A DNA stretch of 64,000 nt from Thiohalocapsa sp. ML1 (GCF_001469165.1 NZ_JABX01000027.1:1-64000); one strand, 5' to 3'; positions 16,498 to 25,520 are shown, counted from the stretch's first letter. Program-made: numbers and translations. Notes: generated by a model not told the origin, from the sequence alone.

Positions 16498-17270
16498 CGG
16501 GGCCGGCCGGCCCGGGCAGCCTCACCGTCGTCGGCCTAGGGCCGGGCGATAAGCAACTGCGCACCCCGGCCGCCGACGCCGCGCTCGCTGCTGCAACGGA
16601 CATCGTCGGCTACCAGACCTATCTCGACTTGGCGGGTCCCTTCCGTGCCGAGCAGCGCGTACACGTGTCGGACAACCGCGAGGAGATCGCCCGCGCCCGG
16701 CACGCCTTCGCGCTCGCGGCCGGCGGTGCCGCCGTCGCCGTCGTCTCCTCCGGCGATCCCGGCGTATTCGCCATGGCCGCCGCGGTGCTGGAGGCGCTGG
16801 AGGCCGCGGACGACCCCGCCTGGCATCAGGTGGCGCTGCGCATCCTGCCCGGCGTCAGCGCCGCCCAGGCCGCCGCCGCGCTGGCCGGCGCGCCCCTGGG
16901 CCACGACTTCTGCGCCCTGTCGCTGTCCGACAACCTCAAGCCCTGGGCCGAGATCGAGCGCCGGCTCGCGCTGGTCTGCGAGGCCGACCTGGTGATTGCG
17001 CTCTACAACCCGCGCTCCAAGGCGCGCCCGGACCAATTCGGCCGCGCGCTCGCCCTGCTGCGCGGGCGGCGCGCGCCGGACACCGTCGTCGTGCTCGGCC
17101 GCGATGTGGGCCGCTTGGACGAGCAGCTCACCATCACGACGCTCGCCGCGCTGTCCCCCGAGCAGGTGGACATGCGCACCGTCGTCATCATCGGCTCCTC
17201 GCGCACCCGGCGCATTGCGCGGCCGGACGGGCGCGAGTGGGTGTATACGCCGCGGAGCTATCCGGGCTGA
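16494..17270 (+). CDS. cobJ: Precorrin-3B C17-methyltransferase
   Basis: CobJ methylates precorrin-3B at C17 with ring contraction to give precorrin-4. The core motifs are [56 protein letters not shown] and [12 protein letters not shown], the last being typical of CobJ/CbiH. The GTG at 16494 overlaps the cobI stop (GTGA); a GTG at 16482 is the alternative. It ends only 12 bp before the convergent HEPN gene, so the lower-GC DUF262-HEPN pair directly abuts this operon. Confidence 0.93.
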   Translation: MTGPAGPGSLTVVGLGPGDKQLRTPAADAALAAATDIVGYQTYLDLAGPFRAEQRVHVSDNREEIARARHAFALAAGGAAVAVVSSGDPGVFAMAAAVLEALEAADDPAWHQVALRILPGVSAAQAAAALAGAPLGHDFCALSLSDNLKPWAEIERRLALVCEADLVIALYNPRSKARPDQFGRALALLRGRRAPDTVVVLGRDVGRLDEQLTITTLAALSPEQVDMRTVVIIGSSRTRRIARPDGREWVYTPRSYPG

Positions 17271-17282
17271 GCCAGGCTCATA

Positions 17283-17960
17283 TCACCTCTTTCGCTCGTG
17301 CCTGTAGAAACTGCGATGCTGCGCGCTGTGCTCGACATGATCAATAAAGGACAACCACCGTTCCTGCCAGACATCCACCATCGACCTCATCTCTTCCAGC
17401 GAGTAATTCCGGCCCACTTCCTCCGGTGTCAATCTGCCGTGGGCTATTGCGTTCCTTTCGGCTACCACGGCATCCAGCCTGTTCCAAACCTCCGCAAGAA
17501 TGGGGCCGGGATGCCCGAGCTCGAATATCTCACAGAAAAGCATAACCTGAGATCGTTTCATAAAGCTGCCGTCGCCAGGAAACAGGTTTGCATTGATCGT
17601 GCAGTCTCGGCCATCCATTACGCACGCTAGGAGCTCGCGGCCTTTACTCTTCCAAACCGTGGCGGGCGAGACGCCAGCGAGGGATTGCATTTTCTCGTGT
17701 GCCGCGAACATGAGTAGGCCATCACGAAGCCTGCGATTCCCAACGCGCAGCGTCACCGCGATCTCCAAGAGCCGCCGACAGAGGGAATACAGTAGATGTT
17801 CGTAACAGGCATAGAGCAGCAAGACCGCAATGCCGCGCGCATCGCGACTAGCGTCGGCCGCGTCATCGACGGGAGAAGGAGGGTGCGCGGCATCCAATAT
17901 CCGCCGCACAGCATCAAGTCGGCGAACGAGCTCATCACGATAAGGCTGACCATCAAACAT
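17283..17960 (-). CDS. HEPN-domain protein (MAE_28990/MAE_18760-like)
   Basis: This 225-residue protein matches the RiboL-PSP-HEPN type of predicted RNases. The diagnostic HEPN motif R-X4-H is visible as RNAIAHG (Arg169, His174), preceded by a helical region with LLLYACYEHLLYSLCRRLLE. HEPN proteins of this group are typically metal-independent ribonucleases in conflict systems. The gene starts within the last codons of the upstream DUF262 gene (8-bp overlap), so the two are co-translated. GC content is visibly lower than in the cob genes on both sides, a sign of transfer. That it acts as toxin or RNase effector is inference. Confidence 0.8.
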   Translation of the reverse strand: MFDGQPYRDELVRRLDAVRRILDAAHPPSPVDDAADASRDARGIAVLLLYACYEHLLYSLCRRLLEIAVTLRVGNRRLRDGLLMFAAHEKMQSLAGVSPATVWKSKGRELLACVMDGRDCTINANLFPGDGSFMKRSQVMLFCEIFELGHPGPILAEVWNRLDAVVAERNAIAHGRLTPEEVGRNYSLEEMRSMVDVWQERWLSFIDHVEHSAQHRSFYRHERKR

Positions 17961-19029
17961 CTTGTGGCAAACTCAAGAATCGATCGCGGCAGAACTCGAT
18001 GCGACCTTTGACCCGTGGTCGACTGTTGGTAGCGCCGGTCGTCAGCCGCCGCAATTCGGGAGAAGCAAGCCATTCCGTAGAGCGCGGAAGCTCAAGTGCA
18101 GGCTCAGCGCGAAGCGCCAGCGCCGCGCCAACAGAGACCGCTTCGAAAAGATTGACCGGTGTCATGCCCCTGCGCGTCTTGACGCCATCGGGGAACACCC
18201 GAGCAAGGAAAAGAAAAGTCTTCCGAAAAGTTCCTTCCCGTCCCTCTGTATCGGCGTCCTTGGCATTGTTCGCGGTAAAGGCATTCAAGAAATCCTTAAC
18301 TGAGTGGCTAAAGACTTCGTACCCTTCCAGAAAAGCGAAGAAGCGCAGCACATAGTCCTCCGGCGTACCGTCCTTCCAATTGGGCTTGGGCAGCCGCACT
18401 ACGGTGCGAAAGTCGGCACTGTCCGAGAGCGCCGTCAACATTGCAATGAAGGGGCCTCGATATACGCATGCCCGAACCTCCTGATCGGTGAGGGCGATTC
18501 CTCCCGTATTCAGGCGTTCGAATAGGTCGAAGCGAACCTGCAGATCGCTCTTATCGTTCAGCACAATGACCTTGACGGGGCGGTCCTCCAATGCCGTGCG
18601 GATGTCTTGGGGCAGATCTTCGAACGCCATGCCAACCAGCGCGGATAGCTTATTCAGATCGGTGAGGCGAAGAGGGCCGTCGTCCAATTTCGCAACCTTC
18701 CTCGCCGTCTCGCCTCCAACGAAATGGACCAGGCTCAGCAGCCGCTGCAATCCATCGACGACTTCCCATTGGTTTCGCTCGTCCGGCGACAGGTTCGTAG
18801 CCATGAAGAGCGGGGGAACGGGAATGCCCAGCAGCAGCGATTCCAGCAGCCTGGACTGCCTGCCCTCGTTCCAACGGAATTGTCGCTGGTAACTCGGTGC
18901 GATCTCGATCCGCGCCCGCTCTACTCTTCGAACAAGCTCTTCCACAGTGACGTCGTAAGTATCGAAGTCTACTTTGCGCCGCTCTTTGGCAAGCTGGGAG
19001 CGCTGCTTCATTGGATCATTCATATGCAA
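17953..19029 (-). CDS. DUF262 (GmrS-N/ParB-like) domain protein
   Basis: This 358-residue protein carries a DUF262 domain. Seen are YQRQFRWNEGRQSRLLESLL (about 47-66), LGIPVPPLFM and the DGLQR catalytic-like motif at 92-96 (usually DGQQR), followed by FDLFERLNTGG. DUF262 domains are ParB-like nucleotide-hydrolysing or nuclease modules found in GmrSD type IV restriction enzymes and many defence genes. Here the C-terminal GmrD HNH nuclease is absent and a separate HEPN gene overlaps the 3' end, suggesting a two-component system with DUF262 as sensor or regulator. Alternative starts are ATGs at 19023 and 19011. Base composition is lower in GC than the cob genes. Confidence 0.85.
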   Translation of the reverse strand: MHMNDPMKQRSQLAKERRKVDFDTYDVTVEELVRRVERARIEIAPSYQRQFRWNEGRQSRLLESLLLGIPVPPLFMATNLSPDERNQWEVVDGLQRLLSLVHFVGGETARKVAKLDDGPLRLTDLNKLSALVGMAFEDLPQDIRTALEDRPVKVIVLNDKSDLQVRFDLFERLNTGGIALTDQEVRACVYRGPFIAMLTALSDSADFRTVVRLPKPNWKDGTPEDYVLRFFAFLEGYEVFSHSVKDFLNAFTANNAKDADTEGREGTFRKTFLFLARVFPDGVKTRRGMTPVNLFEAVSVGAALALRAEPALELPRSTEWLASPELRRLTTGATNSRPRVKGRIEFCRDRFLSLPQDV

Positions 19030-19198
19030 GCCGACCCTTATCGAAACCTTCAGCCGCAGTCCGCGCCGTCACCGAACGGAGACTATCAGGAAATCCCGCA
19101 CGCCGGAAACGCTCCGCGATGCGAGTGTATGGGCATTACGACTGCAGACCCAGTACGCAGTCCAGCCCAGTCATCCACCGCCCGCGCTCGGTCGATAT

Positions 19199-19969
19199 TC
19201 AGCTTGATCGGAGGGCGTTGCGCAGCCAGCGGGCGGCCGCGGCCACGTCCGCCACCACGGCCGACGCCGGCCGCGCCGGGCGCTCGCGCATGACCACCGG
19301 AATGGCGCGCTCGCGGGCGGCCTGGAGCTTCGCGGCGCTTGCGCTGCCGCCGCTGTTCTTGCAGACGATGCAGTCGATGCGGTGCGTATCGAGCAGTGCG
19401 CGCTCGGCGGCGAGGTCGAAGGGGCCGCGGTCCAGCAGGATCTCGGCGTCGGCGAAGGGCGGCAGCGGGTCCGGGGCGCTGACACAGCGGATCAGGAACC
19501 GGATCTCATCGAGCACCGCGAAGGGCGCAAGCTCCTGCCGGCCGAGGGCGAGCAGCACGCGGCGGGCGCCAAGGGTGCGCAGCGCGGCGATGGCGCCATC
19601 CCAGTCGGCCACCGGCTCCCAGCGATCTCCGGGCACGGGCCGCCAGGGCGGGCGCTCCAGCCGCAGCAGCGGCACGGCGAGCTCGGCGCAGGCGGCTGCC
19701 GCGTGCTCGCCCATCGTGGCCGCGAAGGGGTGCGTGGCATCCACCACGGCGGCGACGCCCTCCGCGGCGAGATAGTCCTTGAGCCCGGCGACACCGCCGA
19801 AGCCGCCGCTGCGCAGCTCCCCGGCCGGCCGGCGCGGGCTCGGCGTGCGCCCGGCCAGCGAGCTGATGACCCGCACCCCCGGTCGGCCCGCCAGCGCCTC
19901 GGCCAGCGCATAGCCTTCGGTGGTGCCGCCGAGGATCAAGAGCGTGGTCGGGTCCGGCACCGGGCTCAT
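19199..19969 (-). CDS. cobK: Precorrin-6A reductase
   Basis: CobK reduces precorrin-6A to precorrin-6B with NADPH. The 256-residue product begins with the Rossmann-like LLILGGTTEGYALAEALAG, has VVDATHPFAATMGEHAAAAC (catalytic region), and ends with DCIVCKNSGGSASAAKLQAA, all typical of CobK/CbiJ. The ATG at 19969 overlaps the stop of the upstream TcuB-like gene by four bases, so these minus-strand genes form one operon. The DUF262-HEPN pair lies 169 bp further downstream on the same strand and could receive read-through from this operon. Confidence 0.93.
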   Translation of the reverse strand: MSPVPDPTTLLILGGTTEGYALAEALAGRPGVRVISSLAGRTPSPRRPAGELRSGGFGGVAGLKDYLAAEGVAAVVDATHPFAATMGEHAAAACAELAVPLLRLERPPWRPVPGDRWEPVADWDGAIAALRTLGARRVLLALGRQELAPFAVLDEIRFLIRCVSAPDPLPPFADAEILLDRGPFDLAAERALLDTHRIDCIVCKNSGGSASAAKLQAARERAIPVVMRERPARPASAVVADVAAAARWLRNALRSS

Positions 19970-21108
19970 CGGCCGCGCCGCTCCAGCGCATCCCGCATCA
20001 GCGCGGCGGCGCGATAGGCGCCGTGCACGAGCTTGCCGTAGGGCGCGAGCACGAACAGCGCCAGCACCGTACCCAGGTGCACGGCGAGCAGGAGGCCCAT
20101 CGCCGCCGTCTCGCGCAGCGCGAGCAGCGCGAGCCCCGTCACGGCCACCGCGAGCAGCAGCCACAGGAGCGCCCGGTCGGCGCCGCGGCTGTCCGGGTCC
20201 GTCGGCGCCGGGTCCTCGCGGTGCGCGAGCCACAGCAGCCCGACGGTGCCCGCGACCATGCCGAGGCCGCCGAGCATGCCGAGCAGCACGGGCAGGCTCA
20301 GCAGCGGATACGGCGCCGCGCGGCCGAGCAGGTGGTGATAGCCGCTCGCCGCGAGCGTCGCCGCGAAGCAGAGCAAAAACCCGTAGAACAGCGCATGGTG
20401 AAAGCGCCGGCGCAGCCGCGACGGGCGATGATCGATGTCCGCGCAGCCGGGGCCGCCGCCGCGCTGGTTCGTCAGCGTCAACACCTCGAGCGTCGCCGTG
20501 GCCGCCGCGGCAGCCGGCGGCGCGCTGACCGCCATCGCGGGGGCCGTCGTCCGCCAGAAGCGGCGCACCCCCATGCCGATGGCAAGGATCGCCCAACCGA
20601 AGCCGAGCCCGGCGCCGGCGACCATGAGCCACCACGGGATGATCCGGTAGAAGGCGCCCTCGCCCACCTGCGCCGAGAACAGCACCGACGACGGCACCGC
20701 GAGCAGCACCGCCGCCGTGAAGGCGACCGTGATCCCCAGTGCAAGGCCCGGGAACCAGCGCCCACCGCCGGCAAAGAGCACCGCCAGCGCCGACGGCCAG
20801 GCGTAGGCCCGATAGCTTGCCCAGCGCTGCCGTGCCAGCGCCCGCGGCAGGTTCACGTCGAAGGCGTGGGGCGGCGCGTACTGGCAGTCGTACAGGCAAC
20901 TGCGGCACTGGTGGCAGAGGTTGGCGAGCAGGTCGAGGTCGCCCGGCGCGAGCCGCGCCCGGCGCTCGGCCGCGTCGAACACCGCGCAAAGCCCGTTGCA
21001 GTAGTTGCAGATGTTGCAGACGGCGAGCTGCCGGCGCGCCTCGGCGTCGTTGCCATCAGCAGCGGCACCGCCCGCCGGCCGAGTCGGCTCAGCACTGCCC
21101 ATCGCCAC
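19966..21108 (-). CDS. CobZ C-terminal half / TcuB-like Fe-S and heme membrane protein
   Basis: This 380-residue integral membrane protein resembles TcuB and the C-terminal half of Rhodobacter CobZ. The N-terminus carries two ferredoxin-like cysteine clusters (CNICNYCNGLC and CHQCRSCLYDC), followed by about six hydrophobic helices expected to bind b-type heme. In CobZ this part feeds electrons to the flavin domain that makes precorrin-3B from precorrin-3A with O2. Here it is a separate gene overlapping the flavoprotein gene by 20 bp and cobK by 4 bp. Its place among cob genes favours the cobalamin role over tricarballylate oxidation. Confidence 0.85.
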   Translation of the reverse strand: MAMGSAEPTRPAGGAAADGNDAEARRQLAVCNICNYCNGLCAVFDAAERRARLAPGDLDLLANLCHQCRSCLYDCQYAPPHAFDVNLPRALARQRWASYRAYAWPSALAVLFAGGGRWFPGLALGITVAFTAAVLLAVPSSVLFSAQVGEGAFYRIIPWWLMVAGAGLGFGWAILAIGMGVRRFWRTTAPAMAVSAPPAAAAATATLEVLTLTNQRGGGPGCADIDHRPSRLRRRFHHALFYGFLLCFAATLAASGYHHLLGRAAPYPLLSLPVLLGMLGGLGMVAGTVGLLWLAHREDPAPTDPDSRGADRALLWLLLAVAVTGLALLALRETAAMGLLLAVHLGTVLALFVLAPYGKLVHGAYRAAALMRDALERRGR

Positions 21109-22483
21109 CTCCGCAGCGGCTCGCCGCCCGCCCGGCCAGGCGCCCGAACACCAGCGAGATGCTCACCGCGAGGCCGGACACATAGCCCCGCGGGATCAGG
21201 TTCGCGGCCATGATCATGCCGGCCGCGAAGGCGTTGTCGAGCTGCGTGCCATCGGCCCATCGTACCCGCGTCGCCGCGTCCACCGCGACGCCGTGGTGCG
21301 CGAACGTCACGCCGGGGCGCATCGGGTAGGCGGCGAAGGGCGGCTCGGCGATGGGGCGGGCGTGGGCGGACTTCGGCGGCACGAGCCCCGCAGTGCGCCA
21401 GCCGGCGGCGTCGGCCCGGTCCGCGGGCGGGCGGATGCTCGCGTTGTAGTTGGCGACGGTGGCGGCGAGCCCGTCCGCGTCGATGCCGGTCGCCGTGGCC
21501 AGATCGGCGATGCTCGGCGCCCGGATCGGCGGATACAGCGCCGCCGGGGCGGCGGCGAGTCCCGCGGCGTCGAGCACCAGCCAGCCGGTCTGCCCAGGCA
21601 GGTCCGCGAGCCGCCGCCCCCAGCGGGCATAGCGCGTGGAGGCCGTGTCCGCGCCCTCGTCGTGGCCGCGCAGCCCGGCGTTGTCCACGACGATGCCGAG
21701 CGGCATGCCGCGGATGCGCGTGACGATGCCGCCGTCGTGCGCCGGCGAGCGCGCGTCCACGGCCACCAGATAGAGCCCGGCCGGATCGCCCGCGGGCTCT
21801 GCGCCGGCGGCCATGAGCCACTGCAGCAGCTCGCCGCGCGCATGCGGCGTGCCGCGGTTGATGAAACCGGCGGCGGCCTCGCCCCAGTGCCGGCGGAGCC
21901 AGTCCGGGTCCGCGTGCGCGGCACCGCAGGCGAGCACCTGCGCGCCGGCGGCGACGTCCTCGGCCGTGGTGACGGCCGCGACAACCCGGCGTCCGTCGAG
22001 CTCAAGCCCGGTAACGCCGACGCCGTGGCGGATCTGGACCCCGAGCGCCAGCGCCCGATCCGTCAGCGCGCGCACCGCCGCCGTGCCGCCGCCGAGAAAG
22101 AATGCCGTCTTGCGCGAATACGGCAGCCGGCCGTCGCCCGCGCGTTGCAGCGCGACGCCCTGCGCCGCGAGCCAGTCGGGCAGCGCGGCGGAGCCCGTCA
22201 CCAGAGCATCGAGCAGCGCTGGGTCGGCGGCGTCCGCGCCGGTGCGCGTCAGGTCGGCGCGAAACTCGTCCGGCCTGTACGCATCCGGCGTGAAGGGCGT
22301 CGGCGCCAGATGCGCACAGCGGAAGTTGCGCGAATGGCGCGTGTTGCCGCCGCGGAGCGCCGGCGGCGCGGCGTCGAGCAGCAGCACCTGGGCGCCGGCT
22401 TGTGCGGCCTCGATGGCGGCGGCTAGCGCCGCGGCACCGCCGCCGCTGACCAGCACGTCCGGCGACGCTGAGTGAATGGACAC
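21089..22483 (-). CDS. CobZ N-terminal half / TcuA-like FAD-dependent oxidoreductase
   Basis: This is a fumarate-reductase-type flavoprotein (464 residues from the GTG at 22483). The FAD-binding motif is DVLVSGGGAAALAAAIEAAQ at the very N-terminus, and the C-terminal FAD contact is LDNAFAAGMIMAANLIPRGY. In Rhodobacter CobZ the equivalent domain hydroxylates precorrin-3A (C20), replacing CobG. Here it is split from the membrane Fe-S/heme partner, which overlaps its 3' end by 20 bp. The frame stays open upstream to about 22753 over cobM, but that extension shows no homology. I see no strong ribosome site at 22483. The fused CobZ is the reference form. Confidence 0.82.
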   Translation of the reverse strand: MSIHSASPDVLVSGGGAAALAAAIEAAQAGAQVLLLDAAPPALRGGNTRHSRNFRCAHLAPTPFTPDAYRPDEFRADLTRTGADAADPALLDALVTGSAALPDWLAAQGVALQRAGDGRLPYSRKTAFFLGGGTAAVRALTDRALALGVQIRHGVGVTGLELDGRRVVAAVTTAEDVAAGAQVLACGAAHADPDWLRRHWGEAAAGFINRGTPHARGELLQWLMAAGAEPAGDPAGLYLVAVDARSPAHDGGIVTRIRGMPLGIVVDNAGLRGHDEGADTASTRYARWGRRLADLPGQTGWLVLDAAGLAAAPAALYPPIRAPSIADLATATGIDADGLAATVANYNASIRPPADRADAAGWRTAGLVPPKSAHARPIAEPPFAAYPMRPGVTFAHHGVAVDAATRVRWADGTQLDNAFAAGMIMAANLIPRGYVSGLAVSISLVFGRLAGRAASRCGGGDGQC

Positions 22484-22688
22484 GGGCGCGGTGGGTGCAG
22501 CGGCAGTGGGTTTGACAGCGGCGGGAGCGGGCAACAGAATCCGGCGCTTACCGCTCGGGATCGGCGAGCGCCCAGTCTCGGGCGCGCCCGCCCCGGCCGC
22601 AATGACCGACAACAGGTGAGTCCCTTGCACAGCGCCCCAGCCGCCTTCGCACCCCCAGCGCCCGCGCCGTGCGGGCAGTGCACGTCCC
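22484..22688. other. Divergent intergenic region, cobZ-like operon / cobM
   Basis: About 200 bp separate the two divergent cob transcription units. I looked for a cobalamin riboswitch (B12 box and its flanking conserved bases) on both strands and did not find a convincing one. Confidence 0.4.
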
Positions 22689-23474
22689 GTGGGTAAGGTC
22701 TGGTTCGTCGGCGCGGGCCCGGGCGCACCGGACCTCATCACCGTGCGCGGCACACGGCTGCTGGCCGAGGCCGGGGCGATCCTCTACACGGGCTCCCTGG
22801 TGGCCGACACGGCGCTGCAATGGGCCGCCGCGGGCTGCGAGATCGCCGATTCCAAGTCCATGGACTTGGAGCAGGTCACGGACTGGCTGTTGACCCGCGC
22901 CGAGCGCCACGCCACCGTGGTGCGCCTGCAAACGGGCGACCCGACCCTCTACGGCGTGCTCGCCGAGCTGGCGCGCCCGCTGGATGCGGCCGGGGTCGAG
23001 GTCGGCATCGTGCCCGGCGTGTCGTCCGCCATGGCTGCGGCGGCGGCGGCCGGCGAATGCCTGACCCTGCCCGAGGTGACGCAGACCGTCATCTTCACGC
23101 GCCTCGGCGGGCGCATCCCGATGCCCGCGGGCGAGGCACTCGCGGACCTGGCCCGGCATCGCTGCACGCTCTGCATCTTCCTGTCCATTGAGCGCATCGA
23201 CGCCGTCGCCGAGACCCTGATCGGCGCCGGCTGGGCGCCGGACGCGCCGGTGGTGGTGGTGCACAAGGCCACCTGGCCGGGCGAGGAGCTGGTGCAGCGC
23301 GGCAGCCTCAGCGACATCGCCGGGCGCTGCCGCGATGCGCACATCGTGCGCCAGGCCATGATCCTGGTGAGCCCGGCGCTCGGCGCCCGCGACGCGCCGG
23401 GCGGTGCGACCTCGAAGCTCTACGACGCGGGCTTCGAACGCCGGTTTCGCGGCAAACGGGCTGGGGACGAGTAG
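22689..23474 (+). CDS. cobM: Precorrin-4 C11-methyltransferase
   Basis: CobM methylates precorrin-4 at C11 to give precorrin-5. The 261-residue product has the tetrapyrrole methylase motifs VWFVGAGPGAPDLITVRGTR, VVRLQTGDPTLYGVLAE and IVPGVSSAMAAAAAAGECLT, and LPEVTQTVIFTRLGGRIPMP, which is specific for CobM/CbiF. GTG is the start. It is divergent from the cobZ-like operon. With cobI, J, K, L and H it covers most of corrin-ring synthesis; cobF (precorrin-6A synthase) and cobG are not in this window. Confidence 0.94.
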   Translation: MGKVWFVGAGPGAPDLITVRGTRLLAEAGAILYTGSLVADTALQWAAAGCEIADSKSMDLEQVTDWLLTRAERHATVVRLQTGDPTLYGVLAELARPLDAAGVEVGIVPGVSSAMAAAAAAGECLTLPEVTQTVIFTRLGGRIPMPAGEALADLARHRCTLCIFLSIERIDAVAETLIGAGWAPDAPVVVVHKATWPGEELVQRGSLSDIAGRCRDAHIVRQAMILVSPALGARDAPGGATSKLYDAGFERRFRGKRAGDE

Positions 23475-23547
23475 ACCCTCGGCCCTCAGCCCTACTGTTG
23501 CGCTACAGTTAACCGCCAACGCCAGCGAAGCCGACCGCCCCGACGCA

Positions 23548-23814
23548 ATGCTTGTCAAAGAGAACCACGCGAAGATGGTCGCCTGCCCGCTGCTCGGGAA
23601 CAACGCCATCAACATCGGCTGCAAGGCCTCCCACTGCATGGCCTGGCGCTGGGCGACGCCGCGCCGCGACGGCCAGCCGCCGGACAACCCGGGCGACGAC
23701 TGGGGCTACTGCGGCATGGCCGGCCGCCCCGTCGGCGTCATCGACCCCCAGGACGGCGAGCACGCGCTGCCGCCGGCGCAGCAGCAGCCGACGAAGCCAG
23801 GTTCTAGGAGCTAG
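23548..23814 (+). CDS. Small cysteine-containing hypothetical protein
   Basis: An 88-residue product that I do not recognise. Four cysteines (about 13, 25, 30 and 55) lie in a conserved-looking body: ACPLLGNNAINIGCKASHC, MAWRW and DDWGYCGMAGRP. Four Cys plus His could bind a metal or an Fe-S cluster. The ATG at 23548 is chosen because the upstream frame is intergenic heptamer sequence. It lies 73 bp after cobM on the same strand. The last residues are encoded by the beginning of a CTAGG-rich repeat array. Confidence 0.55.
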   Translation: MLVKENHAKMVACPLLGNNAINIGCKASHCMAWRWATPRRDGQPPDNPGDDWGYCGMAGRPVGVIDPQDGEHALPPAQQQPTKPGSRS

Positions 23815-24218
23815 GTACGAAGCCAGGTTCTAGGAGCTAGGTACGAAGCCAGGTTCTAAGAGCTAGGTACTAGGCGCTAGGGTCCGCCTAGCCCCTAGCC
23901 CCTAGCCCCTAGCCCCTGGCACCTAGCCCCTAGCCCCTAGTGCTTCGCTGCCAAAATCCCGAGACCGTGGTTTCATCGTTGTCGTTATCGTCGTCGTGAT
24001 CGTAATCGAACGTGCGCGGTGTTGACGGGCGTTGACTGGAGTGTTGACCTCCAGGTCAACACGGCGACAGAGCGGAATGTTGTCGCGACTGCCGAGCCGA
24101 CCGGGAGGTCGGCTCTCCGGCCCGGCCCGGGCCGCTCTGGATCGGCTGCCGACCCGCCCGCGACGACCCAAGACGGTCTCAAGACTTCCGCGCCGCTGCA
24201 CTAGCACCTCTCCTACCC
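23815..24218. repeat. Composite intergenic repeat element, copy B (inverted)
   Basis: This is the inverse of the element at 1-324. A GCTAGGTAC/TTCTAGGAGCTAGG array and CCTAGCC heptamers come first (to about 23940), then TGCTTCGCTGCCAAAATCCC, a GTTGTCGTTATCGTCGTCG stretch, half-sites GTTGAC, the palindrome GTTGACCT-CC-AGGTCAAC (24043-24060), and 33 bp later GAGCCGACC-GGG-AGGTCGGCTC (24094-24115), followed by GGCCC-rich sequence. No gene is seen. serB begins right after it. Confidence 0.8.
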
Positions 24219-25457
24219 ATGCCAGAAATCATCCAAATAGACATCGCCGGCCGCGATCGCCCCGGCATCACCATGGCGCTCACCGGCGTGCTGGCGCGCT
24301 ATGCCGTGACGGTGCTGGACATCGGCCAGTCCGTGATCCACGACACGCTGGCGCTCGGCCTGCTGGTGGAGCTGCCGGACGGCGGCGGCGGCTGCCCGGT
24401 GTTCCGGGAGCTGTTGTTCAAGGCCCATGAGCTCGGGCTCGACGTGCGTTTCACGCCGGTGGCAGCCGATGCCTACGAGCACTGGGTGGGCGAGCAGGGC
24501 CAGCCGCGCCACATCGTGACCCTGCTCGGGCGCGCCATCACGGCGGAGCACATCGCGCGGGTGTCCTCGGTGGTGACCCACTACGGGCTCAACATCGAGC
24601 AGATTACGCGCCTGTCCGGGCGCATCTCGCGGCGGCCGGACGCGGCAGCGACCGGCCACGCCAGCATCCAGCTCTGGCTCAAGGGGCCGGTGCCGGACGT
24701 GCGCGCGCTGCACGCGGAGTGCCTGGCGCTCGGTGCCGGCATGGACGTGGACATCGCGATTCAGGAAGACGACGTGTTCCGGCGCAACCGCCGGCTGGTG
24801 TGCTTCGATATGGACTCGACGCTGATCCAGACCGAGGTCATCGACGAGCTGGCCGCCGCCGCCGGCGTCGGCGCGGAGGTTGCGGCCATCACGGAGCAGG
24901 CGATGCAGGGCGAGCTGGATTTCAGCGAATCCTTCCGCCGCCGCATGGCGCTCTTGGAGGGCATGCCGGAGTCGGTGCTGGCGGAGGTGGCCGAACGGCT
25001 GCCCATCACCGACGGCGCCGAGCGGCTGATTTGCACGCTGAAGGCGCTCGGCTTCAAGGTCGCCATCCTGTCCGGCGGGTTTACCTACTTTGCGGAGCAT
25101 CTCAAGCGCCGCCTTGGCATCGACGACGTGCATGCGAACCGGCTCGAGTTCCAGGACGGGCGGCTCACCGGCAAGGTGGCCGGCCCCATCGTGGACGGCG
25201 CCCGCAAGGCCGAACTGCTGCGCGAGCTCGCGGCGCGCGAGGGCATTCGGCTGGAGCAGGTGATCGCCGTCGGCGACGGTGCGAATGACCTGCCGATGCT
25301 GTCCATCGCCGGGCTCGGCATCGCCTTCCGCGCCAAGCCCATGGTCAAGGAGCGGGCGCGCCATGCCATCGGTGCCGTCGGGCTCGACGGCATCCTGTAC
25401 CTGCTCGGCATGCGTGACCGGGACCTTGCGGCCCTGACCGGCGCCGCAACCGGTTGA
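24219..25457 (+). CDS. serB: Phosphoserine phosphatase
   Basis: SerB hydrolyses O-phosphoserine to serine, the last step of serine synthesis. The 412-residue protein has two N-terminal ACT-like regulatory domains (about 1-85 and 95-175) and a C-terminal HAD phosphatase. Motif I is CFDMDSTLIQTEVIDELA, motif II lies in AILSGGFTYFAEHL, and motif IV is VGDGANDLPMLSIAGLGIAF. The cap residues and length fit the long ACT-containing SerB class. It is monocistronic, bounded by the repeat element upstream and an intrinsic-type terminator downstream. Confidence 0.95.
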   Translation: MPEIIQIDIAGRDRPGITMALTGVLARYAVTVLDIGQSVIHDTLALGLLVELPDGGGGCPVFRELLFKAHELGLDVRFTPVAADAYEHWVGEQGQPRHIVTLLGRAITAEHIARVSSVVTHYGLNIEQITRLSGRISRRPDAAATGHASIQLWLKGPVPDVRALHAECLALGAGMDVDIAIQEDDVFRRNRRLVCFDMDSTLIQTEVIDELAAAAGVGAEVAAITEQAMQGELDFSESFRRRMALLEGMPESVLAEVAERLPITDGAERLICTLKALGFKVAILSGGFTYFAEHLKRRLGIDDVHANRLEFQDGRLTGKVAGPIVDGARKAELLRELAAREGIRLEQVIAVGDGANDLPMLSIAGLGIAFRAKPMVKERARHAIGAVGLDGILYLLGMRDRDLAALTGAATG

Positions 25458-25485
25458 GGCCGCGGTGCGTGGCGCATGCCGCAGA

Positions 25486-25520
25486 AAAGACAAGGGCCGC
25501 TAGTGCGGCCCCTTGTCTTT
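25486..25520. terminator. Hairpin terminator between serB and a convergent gene
   Basis: The arms AAAGACAAGGGCCGC and GCGGCCCCTTGTCTTT flank the loop TAGT with one bulged base. A-rich and T-rich ends make it usable from both strands, which fits its position between convergent genes. Confidence 0.75.

Noticed and set aside
22484-22688. Possible cobalamin riboswitch between cobM and the cobZ-like operon
   Set aside because: Neither the B12 box nor the conserved GGGAA/GGTG and CCCCGC blocks could be found in order on either strand.
22484-22753. Extension of the TcuA-like gene to 22753
   Set aside because: The extra 90 residues lie antisense to the start of cobM and precede the FAD-binding motif that normally begins the protein.
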